This document shows, piece by piece, positions 55,519-64,000 of a stretch of 64,000 nt of DNA. This DNA comes from Acanthococcus lagerstroemiae (Eukaryota; Arthropoda; Insecta; Hemiptera; Eriococcidae), in assembly GCA_031841125.1 (NCBI GenBank), contig CM063107.1:26368499-26432498 (forward strand), in the 5' to 3' direction. A model generated the notes under the pieces. It searched no databases. It was not told where the DNA came from and saw only the letters and a list, made by a program, of their open reading frames with translations. Both the position numbers and the translations under genes were made by a program. Positions within the stretch are counted from its first letter, which is position 1, and the number at the start of each line of letters is the position of its first letter.

Positions 55519-56533
55519 ACAAGACTGATGTAAAAGGGAAAAACTTCAAAATAAGCCGAGGAGTCAGGCAAGGGGACCCCTTATCTCCAAACTTATTTAA
55601 CTGTGTATTAGAGAGCGCTATGAGAAAATTAGATTGGGAGAAGACTAAAAATCAATGGCGAATACTTAAGCAACCTGAGGTTCGCGGATGACGTGGTATT
55701 GATTTTTAAAGACCTGAAAGAATTGGCAGAATGTGCCGAAGAATTCATTCAGGTGTGTAGACAAGCCGGGTTAAAAATAAACATGAGTAAAACAAAAATC
55801 TTAACGAATGCGAGGAAAGAACCGGTGTTAATCGCTGGAGAGGAAATCGAATGGGCGGGAGAAATAGTCTTTTTAGGACAGACAATTTCATTTAACGAAG
55901 GGAGAGAAAGAGAATTGTCGTACAGAATAAGAAGTGGCTGGAACAATTACTGGAAGTTGAAGAATATCTTCAAAGGGAGACTGCATATCCGGACCAAAAC
56001 AGAAGCATGGAGAAGCTGCATTCTACCCTCGCTGACCTACGGAGCCCAGACGTGGGCCCTCAGAAAATCAAATATTGAAAGACTAAAGGTGTGCCAAAGA
56101 GCGATGGAAAGAAGTATGCTCAAGATCTGACGCTCAGACAAAATTCAAAATACAAAAATTAGGGCAAAAACAAAAATGCAGGACATCGGTTATTTTGTAA
56201 AGAAAAGCAAGTGGAAATACGCGGGTCACATCTGGCGACAGGGGGATGAAAGATGGGGAAAAAGGGTGACGGGATGGATCCAAAAGGAGAAGAGGGAGAC
56301 CCCGCACCTGGTGGAATGACGAAATAACCAAAATGTTGGGCCACGGAGAAGGCATACCGCTAACATGGAAAAATGAAGGGGAAGGGGGAGGCATTTGGCC
56401 TAAAATGAGCGGTGCGCGCAGCAGGGGAAGAGATGGAGGGAAGTGGCCCCAGTTAGCTGGGACGCACCGAACCATTTTTTCTGTAATTGTATGCACAGCT
56501 ATATGCTGAAATAAATAAATGAATGAATAAATT
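55519..56533 (+). pseudogene. RTE-like LINE, 5' truncated, with 3' repeat tail
   Basis: VKGKNFKISRGVRQGDPLSP and NLFNCVLESAM (RT block B), LRFADDVVLIF (FADD), QAGLKINMSKTKILT, then an uninterrupted 55693-56130 with LTYGAQTWALRKSNIERLKV, then KKSKWKYAGHIWRQGDERWG in shifted frames. Ends in AAATAAATGAATGAATAAAT, a short tandem tail typical of RTE-like elements. Loss of the RT front marks usual 5' truncation. Confidence 0.88.
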
Positions 56534-56539
56534 TGTACA

Positions 56540-56675
56540 AAATTTAAATTTTCTTGAGAATTTTCCCGAGTGGTACAAATTTTGATTTTTCAGAGTGTAG
56601 CAGAGTTTTTTCTAATTTTCCCGAGTGTAGCACAAATGTTCCCGTGTGTAGCATTGGCACGCCTGCTACACCCAA
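56540..56675. repeat. Right direct repeat flanking the LINE fragment
   Basis: Partner of 55403-55518, starting just after the LINE tail, and continuing into GCACGCCTGCTACA as the left copy does. Confidence 0.8.
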
Positions 56676-57396
56676 CTTGCCAACCCTCCCAGTTGACCAA
56701 GTCTAGCGAAAAATGTTCTAATAGAGGACCACCGCCGCAGGGGCAATGGCAGTGAGATAGAAAAACGAACTAATATATCGCGTTGTCACAGCCACTACAT
56801 ATATATGTTAGTACAAAACGTGTATTCTCAAATCTTTGTAGTAGAATAGAGAAAAAAGGATATTTCTATAAAACAGCAGTGGTGGCGAAAAACTACCTGT
56901 TTACATCCCCATACCCTCTGTCATGTTCTTTCGTATCTGTGCTGTTGGCGCTGCCGCAGGCTTCATTCCAGTATCCAGTTTGTGTCTGGCTATAAAGCAA
57001 GCTGTGATGGTGATTGAATGTTCGGTTTGCGTTTTGTGTGTTCAGATCAAAGGATATTTCTGTTGGTAAGTAGAGTATTATTACCTGCTGTAATAAGTTA
57101 TGTATTTACCTATTCAATATTCATACATACAGCTACTGATGTATCTTTGTGGTATAATAATATTAAACATATCTTATTCCTGCTAAACTTCAGGTGGCTA
57201 ACTGCTCGCATATATAGAATAGAGAGGCGGCAACTTTCAAACTGCATAGTTATAACAGCCACAAACATGCCAACGCTTTAGGAGATATGCGGATGCAGCA
57301 CAAAAGGCAACACATTGTTGACTAACTTCAGATTTTCACAGTTGATGTAGGTCCACTGGCTGTTTGAAATTTGAAGAATTAATGGCGAGTGCAGCT
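56676..57396. other. Non-coding stretch
   Basis: No gene recognised. ATAGAATAGAGA occurs twice (56843, 57215), too short to call a repeat. Confidence 0.5.
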
Positions 57397-57582
57397 CAGG
57401 GCCGTCTACAAGGGGGGTTGGGGGTCAGACCTCCCTGCCACCTTGGACAACTATAGAAAAATTGCTGGTTTAAAAAGTTAGGAAAATGTGGATTTCAGAA
57501 ACATTAAAAAATAAATTAAATTTCCAACATATTTGGTAACCCCCCCCCCCCAATGCATACCATATTTCTGGATACGGCACTG
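57397..57582. mobile_element. hAT-type MITE, short
   Basis: 186 bp starting CAGGGCCGTCTACAAGGGGG and ending GGATACGGCACTG, with a poly-C run near the right. Flanks GTGCAGCT and GTGTAGTA match at 5 of 8, a plausible decayed target duplication. Same style as the other short G/C-run hAT MITEs in this window. Confidence 0.65.
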
Positions 57583-58112
57583 GTGTAGTAACTAGAATCT
57601 TTACAACATGCCAGACAAATCTAAGTTGCCACATGTGTATATTTGTAGATAGATGTTCAGTTCTATTGCTGTAAAATTTTGTAAGCCTCAGACACACTGT
57701 GAGCGTTGAGCATGCGTGTAAGTGTCGAGCATTACACTCAAAATATCAAGAGCATAGATTATTATGGGAGTGGCCATGCCATGGGCTGTGAGCATTAAGC
57801 GTTGAGAGTCGACGCTCACGCTTATGCTCATCATGCTGATGAATTTTCAAAAAGTAGTGGTTTTTTGTACTTCGTTTTTAAAAAAGTTTTGATTTTTGTG
57901 ATAATTTTTGAAACTTATTCCAAGAAAAATGGATTTTTGGAGTTTAGCACCAATTCTTGCGATGTGAATTACATATGTTTCATAAATATGGTAAAAGTGT
58001 TAATGATAATTTTGGTATTCTGTTTCAGGTTTTGAGAAATGAAGCCTAGCATTGTGGCTGCCTTCACCCGAAGAGGAAACAACGGCACTACCCTCTGTGG
58101 TGATGATGGGAA
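57583..58112. other. Non-coding stretch with one small hairpin
   Basis: 57790-57829 holds an imperfect hairpin GAGCATTAAGCGTTGAGAGTC / GACGCTCACGCTTATGCTC (given in two halves). Nothing else recognised. Confidence 0.45.
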
Positions 58113-58374
58113 TGTATGATGATGAGACAAATAAACAATTACGAGAATTGAAATCAAATTTTTTAGCCTGCTGTTGAATTCTTGAATATAGTAAAGATAT
58201 TCATCCTGAGGATGTATACCTATGTATAAGTTGCGATAGATTATGTATGATGATGAGACAAATGAACAATTACGAGAATTGAAATCAAATTTTTTAGCCT
58301 GCTGTTGAATTCTTGAATACAGTAAAGATATTCATCCTGAGGATGTATACCTATGTATAAGTTGCGATAGATTG
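58113..58374. repeat. Two near-identical tandem copies of 131 bp
   Basis: Units 58113-58243 and 58244-58374, both starting TGTATGATGATGAGACAAAT. I see about two substitutions between them, so the duplication is recent. 131 is not a multiple of 3 and there is no coding signal. Confidence 0.93.
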
Positions 58375-58468
58375 TTTTTCTGCTTTTTGAACATACAATG
58401 TCAATACTGACGTACGTAGTTATGAAGAACACATGACAGAGCTGCGCGACTGCAGTCTGCAGCTTTGT

Positions 58469-58898
58469 AATAGACCTTTTCATGGGCGACGTCATGTTGA
58501 CTCATGAGGAGGACTGTTGCGCAGCTACTGCAGCATTCGCAACAATTCGTAGCCTGCAAGGTCGAGCTTGTTTTGTTTACATTCATTTTACATGTAAAAC
58601 TCCATAAGCGAACATTCGTTCTTCTTGCGAGTCCATAAATATGAAAAAGAGCATTTATTAATATTGAACGATGATTTAAATCAAAACTAAATGCTTTTAG
58701 GTCATGAATAAGCGTCTGGAAGCATTAGGAAATGCTCTCTTTCATATTTATGGACTCGCAAATAAGAACGAATGTTCATTTATGGAGTTTTACTTATAAA
58801 ATGAATGTAAACAAAACAAGCTGGATCCTGATGGCTGCGACTGGCTGGAGTAGCTGCGCAACAGTCCTCCTCATGACGTCACCGTGAAAAGGTCTATT
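58469..58898. mobile_element. Foldback element with arms of about 180 bp
   Basis: The left arm starts AATAGACCTTTTCATGG and the right arm ends GGTCTATT. Both carry GAGGAGGACTGTTGCGCAGC, AACATTCGTTCTT and GGAGTTTTAC/GTAAAACTCC blocks in opposite orientation around a centre of about 70 bp. No coding capacity. The right end touches the next MITE, which appears to have inserted at or into its edge. Confidence 0.8.
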
Positions 58899-58902
58899 TG
58901 AG

Positions 58903-59427
58903 GATCTTTTTGGCAGAAGGAGCTCCGCGCATCAACTTTTTCTCGACAAGTTTGCGTCCAAACTTTTGGACGCAAACTTGTCGAGAGTCAGTTATTGTCA
59001 AAATTGGTTATTATAAAAAAGATTCAGCGTACTTTAATCTATTAAATTCCTTTTCTTCGCTGACGATTAAAACAAGATACTGACCTGAAAAAATTAAAAC
59101 AAGAACTTCCTCAAAGCTCGTTTTCTCTTTTAATCTCTCCAATTTCGTTCAATTTTGTCGATATCTTGAATATACACTATAGCTAACGAGATATTTCAAA
59201 ATATTCTTGGTGTATTTATTAGCTTAATGATTGGCGCGTATTCGTAAGTACGGTGCTCGAAAACCGACAACCGAGCAACAAACATCGGACCCAAAAAATA
59301 GAAAGAGTTCCTGTTAAAAGTACTTATGATTTAGTAAGATACAAGTAGGTGGCTGGAGAATCCGAAAATCGGAATTTCAGCAGGAATGAGCAGCGCCAGG
59401 CGAAGCTCCTTCTGCCAGAAAGGTCCT
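58903..59427. mobile_element. MITE with about 25-bp inverted ends
   Basis: Left AGGATCTTTTTGGCAGAAGG, right (inverted) AGGACCTTTCTGGCAGAAGG. Flanks TATTTG and AATTTG differ by one base, a possible 6-bp target duplication. A strong perfect palindrome lies just inside the left end. Confidence 0.72.
58942..58985. repeat. Perfect 21-bp hairpin, 2-base loop
   Basis: Arms 58942-58962 (starts CTCGACAAG) and 58965-58985 (ends CTTGTCGAG) are exact reverse complements around CT. A DNA or RNA strand could fold into a nearly loopless hairpin. It is inside the MITE above. Confidence 0.97.
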
Positions 59428-61440
59428 AATTTGAAGGTGTTACCGACCCTCATCTTCGAGTAGCGAATTTACCTTTTCCACCTCTATTGCAGCTCTTCGC
59501 GGGTCGAATTTTTTCCCTTTCGGATTTAATCATAAAATTCTGATAACATCTTTTCCAGCTCCATTTTGGCATATTGAAAGTAAAAAGAAATTTCTTGGTG
59601 AAAAAATATTTTCATCGACATTTTAATAACAGATTCGGAATCACCGGAAAATTTTGATTTCGGAGCACCGTTTTCTGTTGGTATTCGATATGTAGGGTCT
59701 GAATTTTGGCATTTTTGGTTTTTCAAACGGTCATTGTTTTCTAATGGTATTTGATAAGCAAGGTCCTTAATTTTCTCATTTTTTGCTTTTCAAACGGCCA
59801 TCTCTACATTGTTTCCATAAAGTCAAGTGTTAAATTGGAAATTGGAAAATTGCATTTACTGAAAACCTAGAATAGATTATGCAAAATCAGCTGATTTAGT
59901 AAATAGTTTTAATATTTTGAACCAAAGTAGAATAAATTGTTGTTTGTCTAAAAATACCTATAGAATTTAGATCATTGCTCTTGATGTCATGTCCATGGAG
60001 AGATTATACTATTTCTTTCTTGTAACTGAACTAGAGTTTAATGATTGATAAATTATCCGCTAAATTGAAAATAAGAACCTGGCGACGTAAATGCGCCGAA
60101 AAAACGATTGCGAAGCAGAATTTTCAGTAGGTTTAACCACAAGTCACGATCTCTAAATCGTGATTATAAATTCGTTTTCCATCAATCATAAAAAATTCAT
60201 TTTACGTCCTTCCACCCCAAATAAACTTGCGGAAATAAACGATAATTTACATCTTATTCGAATTTTGTTGGTACTCGACTGTCTCATCCATCCGATCTCG
60301 ATTAAATTTAAAATGACCCGTAAGCTCTAAAGTTACATGAGTTCTTACATTCGTAAGAATAACTGTTACCTTTATCAAAAAAGTGTGACCGCTATGTACC
60401 ATTACACACAACGTACAGGTAGTTACTTATTTCTTGAAATCTATAAAGAAAGCCGAAAACACGAAAATGTTTATCTTAGATATTTAAATTGTACGAGTAT
60501 TATTTGCAAGCAGATAAATCGTAAAAGTTTGATTTAAAATTCATGATGTTAAAACTTTGCGAGAAGATATAAATTGTGATTAAATGTAGCGTGCAATGCC
60601 AGATAGACGTATAGAAAAAATGAAAACATACGAAATACGAACGCCAAAATCTTCCGTTTACTTTCTTTTTTAAAAAAGAAACAGTTTTTATTGGTTTATT
60701 TTCTGAGACTCAGTTTCTCTCCTTGAATGTACGTGTACGTACATTTTCTTATATTTTTCTCATTTTTTCTAATTAACGTATTCCATCTTCCATAACTGGA
60801 CAAGTCGAAAACTGAAAAAATGGCGGACGACGTCACGCTTAATTTTCTTGCTTGAAAATTTCTCAACAGAAATCATCTACAAGAGTTCATACATGGAAAT
60901 CTATCCTCATTTATAAGAATAGGCACAGTCGCTTGTTAAACTGTGAAAAAATATTCTTTATGTCGCCTGTTTGAAATATCGTTCCCGTCGCATATTCATA
61001 AATCAATTTGCGTCGGAAAATCATTTCCCAGGCCTTCCGACATCATTTCAGGGAATAATGTCCAAATACAATCAGTAAACTACGAGTTCATCTCTTGTTG
61101 CCGTAGGTGCTTTGATGGTATCAGTATAATGCGACATTTTTCTTTCTATTTCTTTTAATGTATAGTCGAACAACCAGAATTTAATTACACCAATAATCTA
61201 TCAGAGTTGAGCCAATTGGCAATTTTAGGAGTTCACGTGTCTTGAGAGTTATTGAAAAATCTTTTTTTTTTTTTTGGGGGGGGGGGGGAGTGAAGTTTGA
61301 AGTGGCAGTCCCGGGCCGTATACCTCGCTTCGCACTAACTATTCTAAATTTGGGGGTTGGTTCCCTGATCGTGCGATCAATCTCAAACACAACCTGTACG
61401 CTCGACTCGAGCGCTGTCTGTCCGTACGATTTCTCACCAC
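59428..61440. other. Non-coding stretch, A+T-rich
   Basis: About 2 kb with no domain-bearing frame. TTTTCAAACGG(T/C)CAT recurs at 59720 and 59793 with GATA(T/A)G(T/C)A(G/A)GGTC before each, a small duplication. A poly-T/poly-G run lies at 61262-61287. Nothing else recognised. Confidence 0.55.
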
Positions 61441-62513
61441 AAGACTGGATGACGACGAGCGAGAGGGCGACAAAGAGAGGGGGAAAGGGAGAGAGAGAGA
61501 ATGCGGCAGCTGCCCAAGCTGAGCAAGGGTCCCAGCATCGGCAGGCACAAGGCCAGCCGCAGCAGCAGAGCCAGGGGAAGCAGCAACAGCGAGTCTAGCC
61601 GCTGCCGCAGCAGCAGCGAAAGAGCAACCACAGGAAAGAGAAGAGCCTGCAGCAGCAGAGTCTACAAAAGCAGCCCGTAAAGAAGGCGATTCCCTCGCCC
61701 CCAGATGCTGAGGAGTGGCAGACGGTCTCCAGGAAGAGGAAGGCCGCTGTCCCTGCAATGCCGAAAGGCCAAGGCGGAGGCAAGATGGTGCGGCGCCTGA
61801 AGAGGAGAGCCCCGCGGCTCGATGCTGTCCTCATCCGAACCGCCGCAGATGGGTCTAGCTACGCTGAGGTGTTACGGCTAGCTGAGGAGAAAGTGGACCT
61901 GACAATTCTAGGAATTGAGAGCACCAAAATGAGGTACGCGCATCAGGAGGGCTGTTAATAGAGGTGTGTCGAGAAAGCTGACCTCCTGGCCGATAGACTC
62001 AAGGCTGAGCTCCTAGAACGAGTCAGTGTCTAGCATCCATGTAAGAAAGCGGATGCGCTGGTTCTAGAGATAGAGGAGTCCTGCATGGCTGAAGAGGTGC
62101 AGGCGGCCTTGGCAAAAACCGGGGGATGTCGCCTGCAGCAGATGTCAGTCGGTATACTGCGCAAGCAGAGAAACGGCATGTACTCAGCTCGGGTACAGTG
62201 TCCGATTGTGGCGAGTGTCCGACTGGCAAAGGCCGTGAAGGTACGAAACGGGTAGACTGTGTGTCAAGTGAAAGGGCTGGAAAAGAGGCCCCTTCAGTGC
62301 CACAAATACCTGGAGTTTGGACACACACAGTTCACCTGTACCAGCACAGTGTCCCGTAAAGACGCCTGCTACCAATGCGGAAGAAATGGGCACAGAACCG
62401 CAGAATGCGTAGCGACTCCAAGCTGCATCACCTGCTCGAGCCGGGGCCAGAAAGACGACCACTGGATGGGCAGGCCAAGTTGCCTGAAGGCTAAGAGCCA
62501 GCGGAAGAGATGA
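61441..62513 (+). pseudogene. R1-like LINE ORF1 (gag)
   Basis: A compositionally biased start (Gln/Ala/Ser-rich, from CAGCAG-type runs at 61555-61680), then VSRKRKAAVPAMPKGQGGGK, RAPRLDAVLIRTAADGSSYA, LRLAEEKVDLTILGIESTKM, and finally knuckles LQCHKYLEFGHTQFTC, CYQCGRNGHRTAECV and CITCSSRGQKDDHW (62259-62513). Sections lie in different frames with stops. The final TGA overlaps the next ATG as ATGA (62510-62513). Confidence 0.82.
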
Positions 62514-63038
62514 CAAGGTGCATACAGGCCAACCTCAACCGCTGCCGCCTAGCTCAGGACCTTCTCGCGCAGGTAGTAGCAGTTCGACAGCTGGATGTGG
62601 CCTTGGTATCCGAACCATATGGGGAGCCAAAATCTCAAGCCTGGATCGTTGATCACTTCCGCCTAGTAGCACTGGGAACGTCCCCGCGACCTGGTATTTC
62701 GGTCGTGGTCGACTGGGTGGAGAAAGATGATGAATGGATAACAGCGCGCATCAATGAAGTGTATATGTACGGCTGCTACTTCTCACCCACAAGACCGTTC
62801 TGTGAGTTCCTGGCGTTTCTGGATAGAGTCGACTGGAGTGTAAGGGGAAGACAGGGTAACATCTTCGTGGCAGGCGATTTCAACGCGAATGCCCTGCAGT
62901 AGGGGTCCAGAAGAACCGACCGACGCGGGGACACTATGGTCAACTGGATCGCCGGGCTGGATTTGTTTGTTGCCAACCGAGGGACGATCCGGACCTGTGT
63001 TTGAGGAAATGGCGGGTCCGTCACAGATGTTACCTTAA

Positions 63039-63333
63039 GGCCAGGCTGACTAGATTTACTCTTTCCTAGAGTATTTATACTCTTTGCCTCACAAAAAAGA
63101 GTACTCTCCCTTTTTCTGAAAAATGATTTAAGATATTCTTTTTTTATTAGGTATATTTTATTTTTAGGCAATTTAGCGTTAAGACTATAAGGAGAATACT
63201 CTTTTACAAGGAAATGAAGCAAATAAGTAGAAACATATGCTTGTCACTTTGTGGTGAAAAAGTATTGAAAAAGTAAGCACAAAATTTTTTTTTAATTTTT
63301 TTTTTTTTCCCAAAAAATATCTGGTCAGCCTGC
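63039..63333. mobile_element. piggyBac-type MITE with TTAA target duplication
   Basis: 295 bp with tips GGCCAGGCTGACTAGAT and, inverted, GCAGGCTGACCAGAT. TTAA flanks both sides (63035-63038, 63334-63337), as known for piggyBac. The interior is A/T-rich without coding capacity. It disrupts the endonuclease of the R1-like LINE. Confidence 0.82.
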
Positions 63334-63337
63334 TTAA

Positions 63338-63729
63338 GGCCCATTTACATTTATCACTTAAGATGATCATCTTGGATGAATCACCGAAAGTGACAGATAA
63401 CTCCTCAAATGTAAACACGATTTCATCTTCACTTCCTCCAGAGTGATCACTAAAAGTGAGCGGTGAATGGAATCAATCCCCAATTGATTTTTAGTGAAAA
63501 AGCCTTTCATCGTTTCTTGGAAAATGATGACTTGTCACGGTTCACCGCCTAGTGAAAAAAAGGGGATTTACACGGTTTTATTTTTGATGATCATCCGGAG
63601 TGATCACTCAAAATTATTCGACCAAAGTGAATCATCCTTGTTCGCACATTTTCATCATTTTTCAGTTTTTTTTTTCCGTTTCATCGTTCACTTTCATCCG
63701 GGGCTGGAGTCGCATGACCTTGGATTCCT
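63338..63729. repeat. Second non-coding insertion in the LINE endonuclease
   Basis: Between the TTAA MITE and the resumed endonuclease lies 390 bp with repeated GATGATCATC, AGTGATCACT and AAAGTGA words and a CCATTTACA/GTAAA pair. It resembles a MITE interior, and may be the host into which the TTAA element went. Its ends are not resolved. Confidence 0.45.
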
Positions 63730-64000
63730 AGTTTAGGGACAGGAGCGGTTGTGGGGCACATCGAGAACTGGCCGGTGAACACAGAAACTGATTCAGTGTC
63801 TGACCATTGGTATATCGAGTTTCAAATTGAGGCATTGAGAGGCGAGCCGACGCAACGACCGTGCATACATCCAGAAGATGGAACACGAGGGAGTTTGATT
63901 GTGACTGGTTCAAGACCACAATAATAGCTACGATGGTTGAAGCCTCAAGTGCCTCACAGACAACTGCATGGACAGAGTTGAACGGACAAAGAAGGCGTGC

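Larger units (their letters stand above)
62510..64000 (+). pseudogene. R1-like LINE ORF2: endonuclease, runs off the window
   Basis: Starts at the ATGA overlap. Endonuclease motifs: QANLNRCRLAQDLL (Asn), VALVSEPYGEP (Glu), YMYGCYFSPTRPFCEFLAFL and IFVAGDFNANALQ. Then two in-frame stops (TAG after ALQ, TGA after TCV) around MVNWIAGLDLFVANRGTIRT and GGSVTDVT. An insertion block (63035-63729) follows, after which TGAVVGHIENWPVNTETDSV and SDHWYIEF complete the endonuclease. The RT lies beyond the right edge. Confidence 0.85.

Noticed and set aside
61242..61598. 118-codon Gln-rich frame and the opposite-strand Ala/Leu-rich frames
   Set aside because: They arise from CAG-type runs at the start of the R1-like gag and from a poly-T/poly-G tract, not from a separate gene.

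Overview
This window looks like repeat-rich intergenic DNA of an arthropod, most probably an insect. That is inferred from the element families present: BEL/Pao LTR retrotransposon, R1/Jockey-like and RTE-like non-LTR elements, pogo-like and many hAT-type DNA elements, in an A+T-rich background. A sap-feeding hemipteran is only a guess from the general look. I recognise no host protein-coding gene, rRNA, tRNA or CRISPR. Nearly every conserved reading frame comes from a transposable element, and nearly all carry stops, frameshifts or truncations.

Layout. 1-5.1 kb: the 3' part of a BEL/Pao element (gag, protease, RT, RNase H, integrase and a 3' LTR start), entering from beyond the left edge. 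5.1-9 kb: a hAT miniature element with a perfect 8-bp target duplication, a 151-bp tandem duplication and an RTE-like LINE on the minus strand. 9-17.6 kb: mostly non-coding, with a foldback-like element, a LINE C-terminus, a decayed hAT and a degenerate minisatellite. 17.6-22 kb: a hAT MITE, an RT fragment, then a hAT/LINE chimera whose LINE is split by an unusual 1.17-kb inverted-repeat element carrying repeated 18-bp quasi-palindromes. 24-24.7 kb: a hAT N-terminal zinc-finger remnant with a MITE inside. 26.8-30.9 kb: a Jockey/R1-like LINE split by a 2-kb element that itself holds two further insertions. 32.6-35.3 kb: an RTE-like LINE (minus) with a TA-flanked MITE. 37.6-39 kb: a hAT element with perfect target duplication. 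39.9-42.4 kb: a second copy of the hAT/LINE chimera, then an RTE tail and a hAT end with a MITE. 43.1-48.8 kb: an R1-like LINE (plus) abutting RTE-like fragments (minus). 49.1-52.7 kb: a pogo-like transposon with a C-terminal PHD-like finger nested in another inverted-repeat element. 54.4-59.4 kb: hAT MITEs, an RTE fragment between long direct repeats, and foldback elements. 61.4-64 kb: an R1-like LINE with a TTAA-flanked MITE in its endonuclease.

The pieces do not form a pathway. They record serial insertion and decay, and several nested insertions give a clear relative age order. The most unusual structures are the 20084-21254 element with its repeated TGTCC-N8-GGACA motif, the 27662-29715 element with subterminal AGTTTAGTCC repeats and a long direct repeat in its flanks, and the duplicated hAT/LINE chimera.
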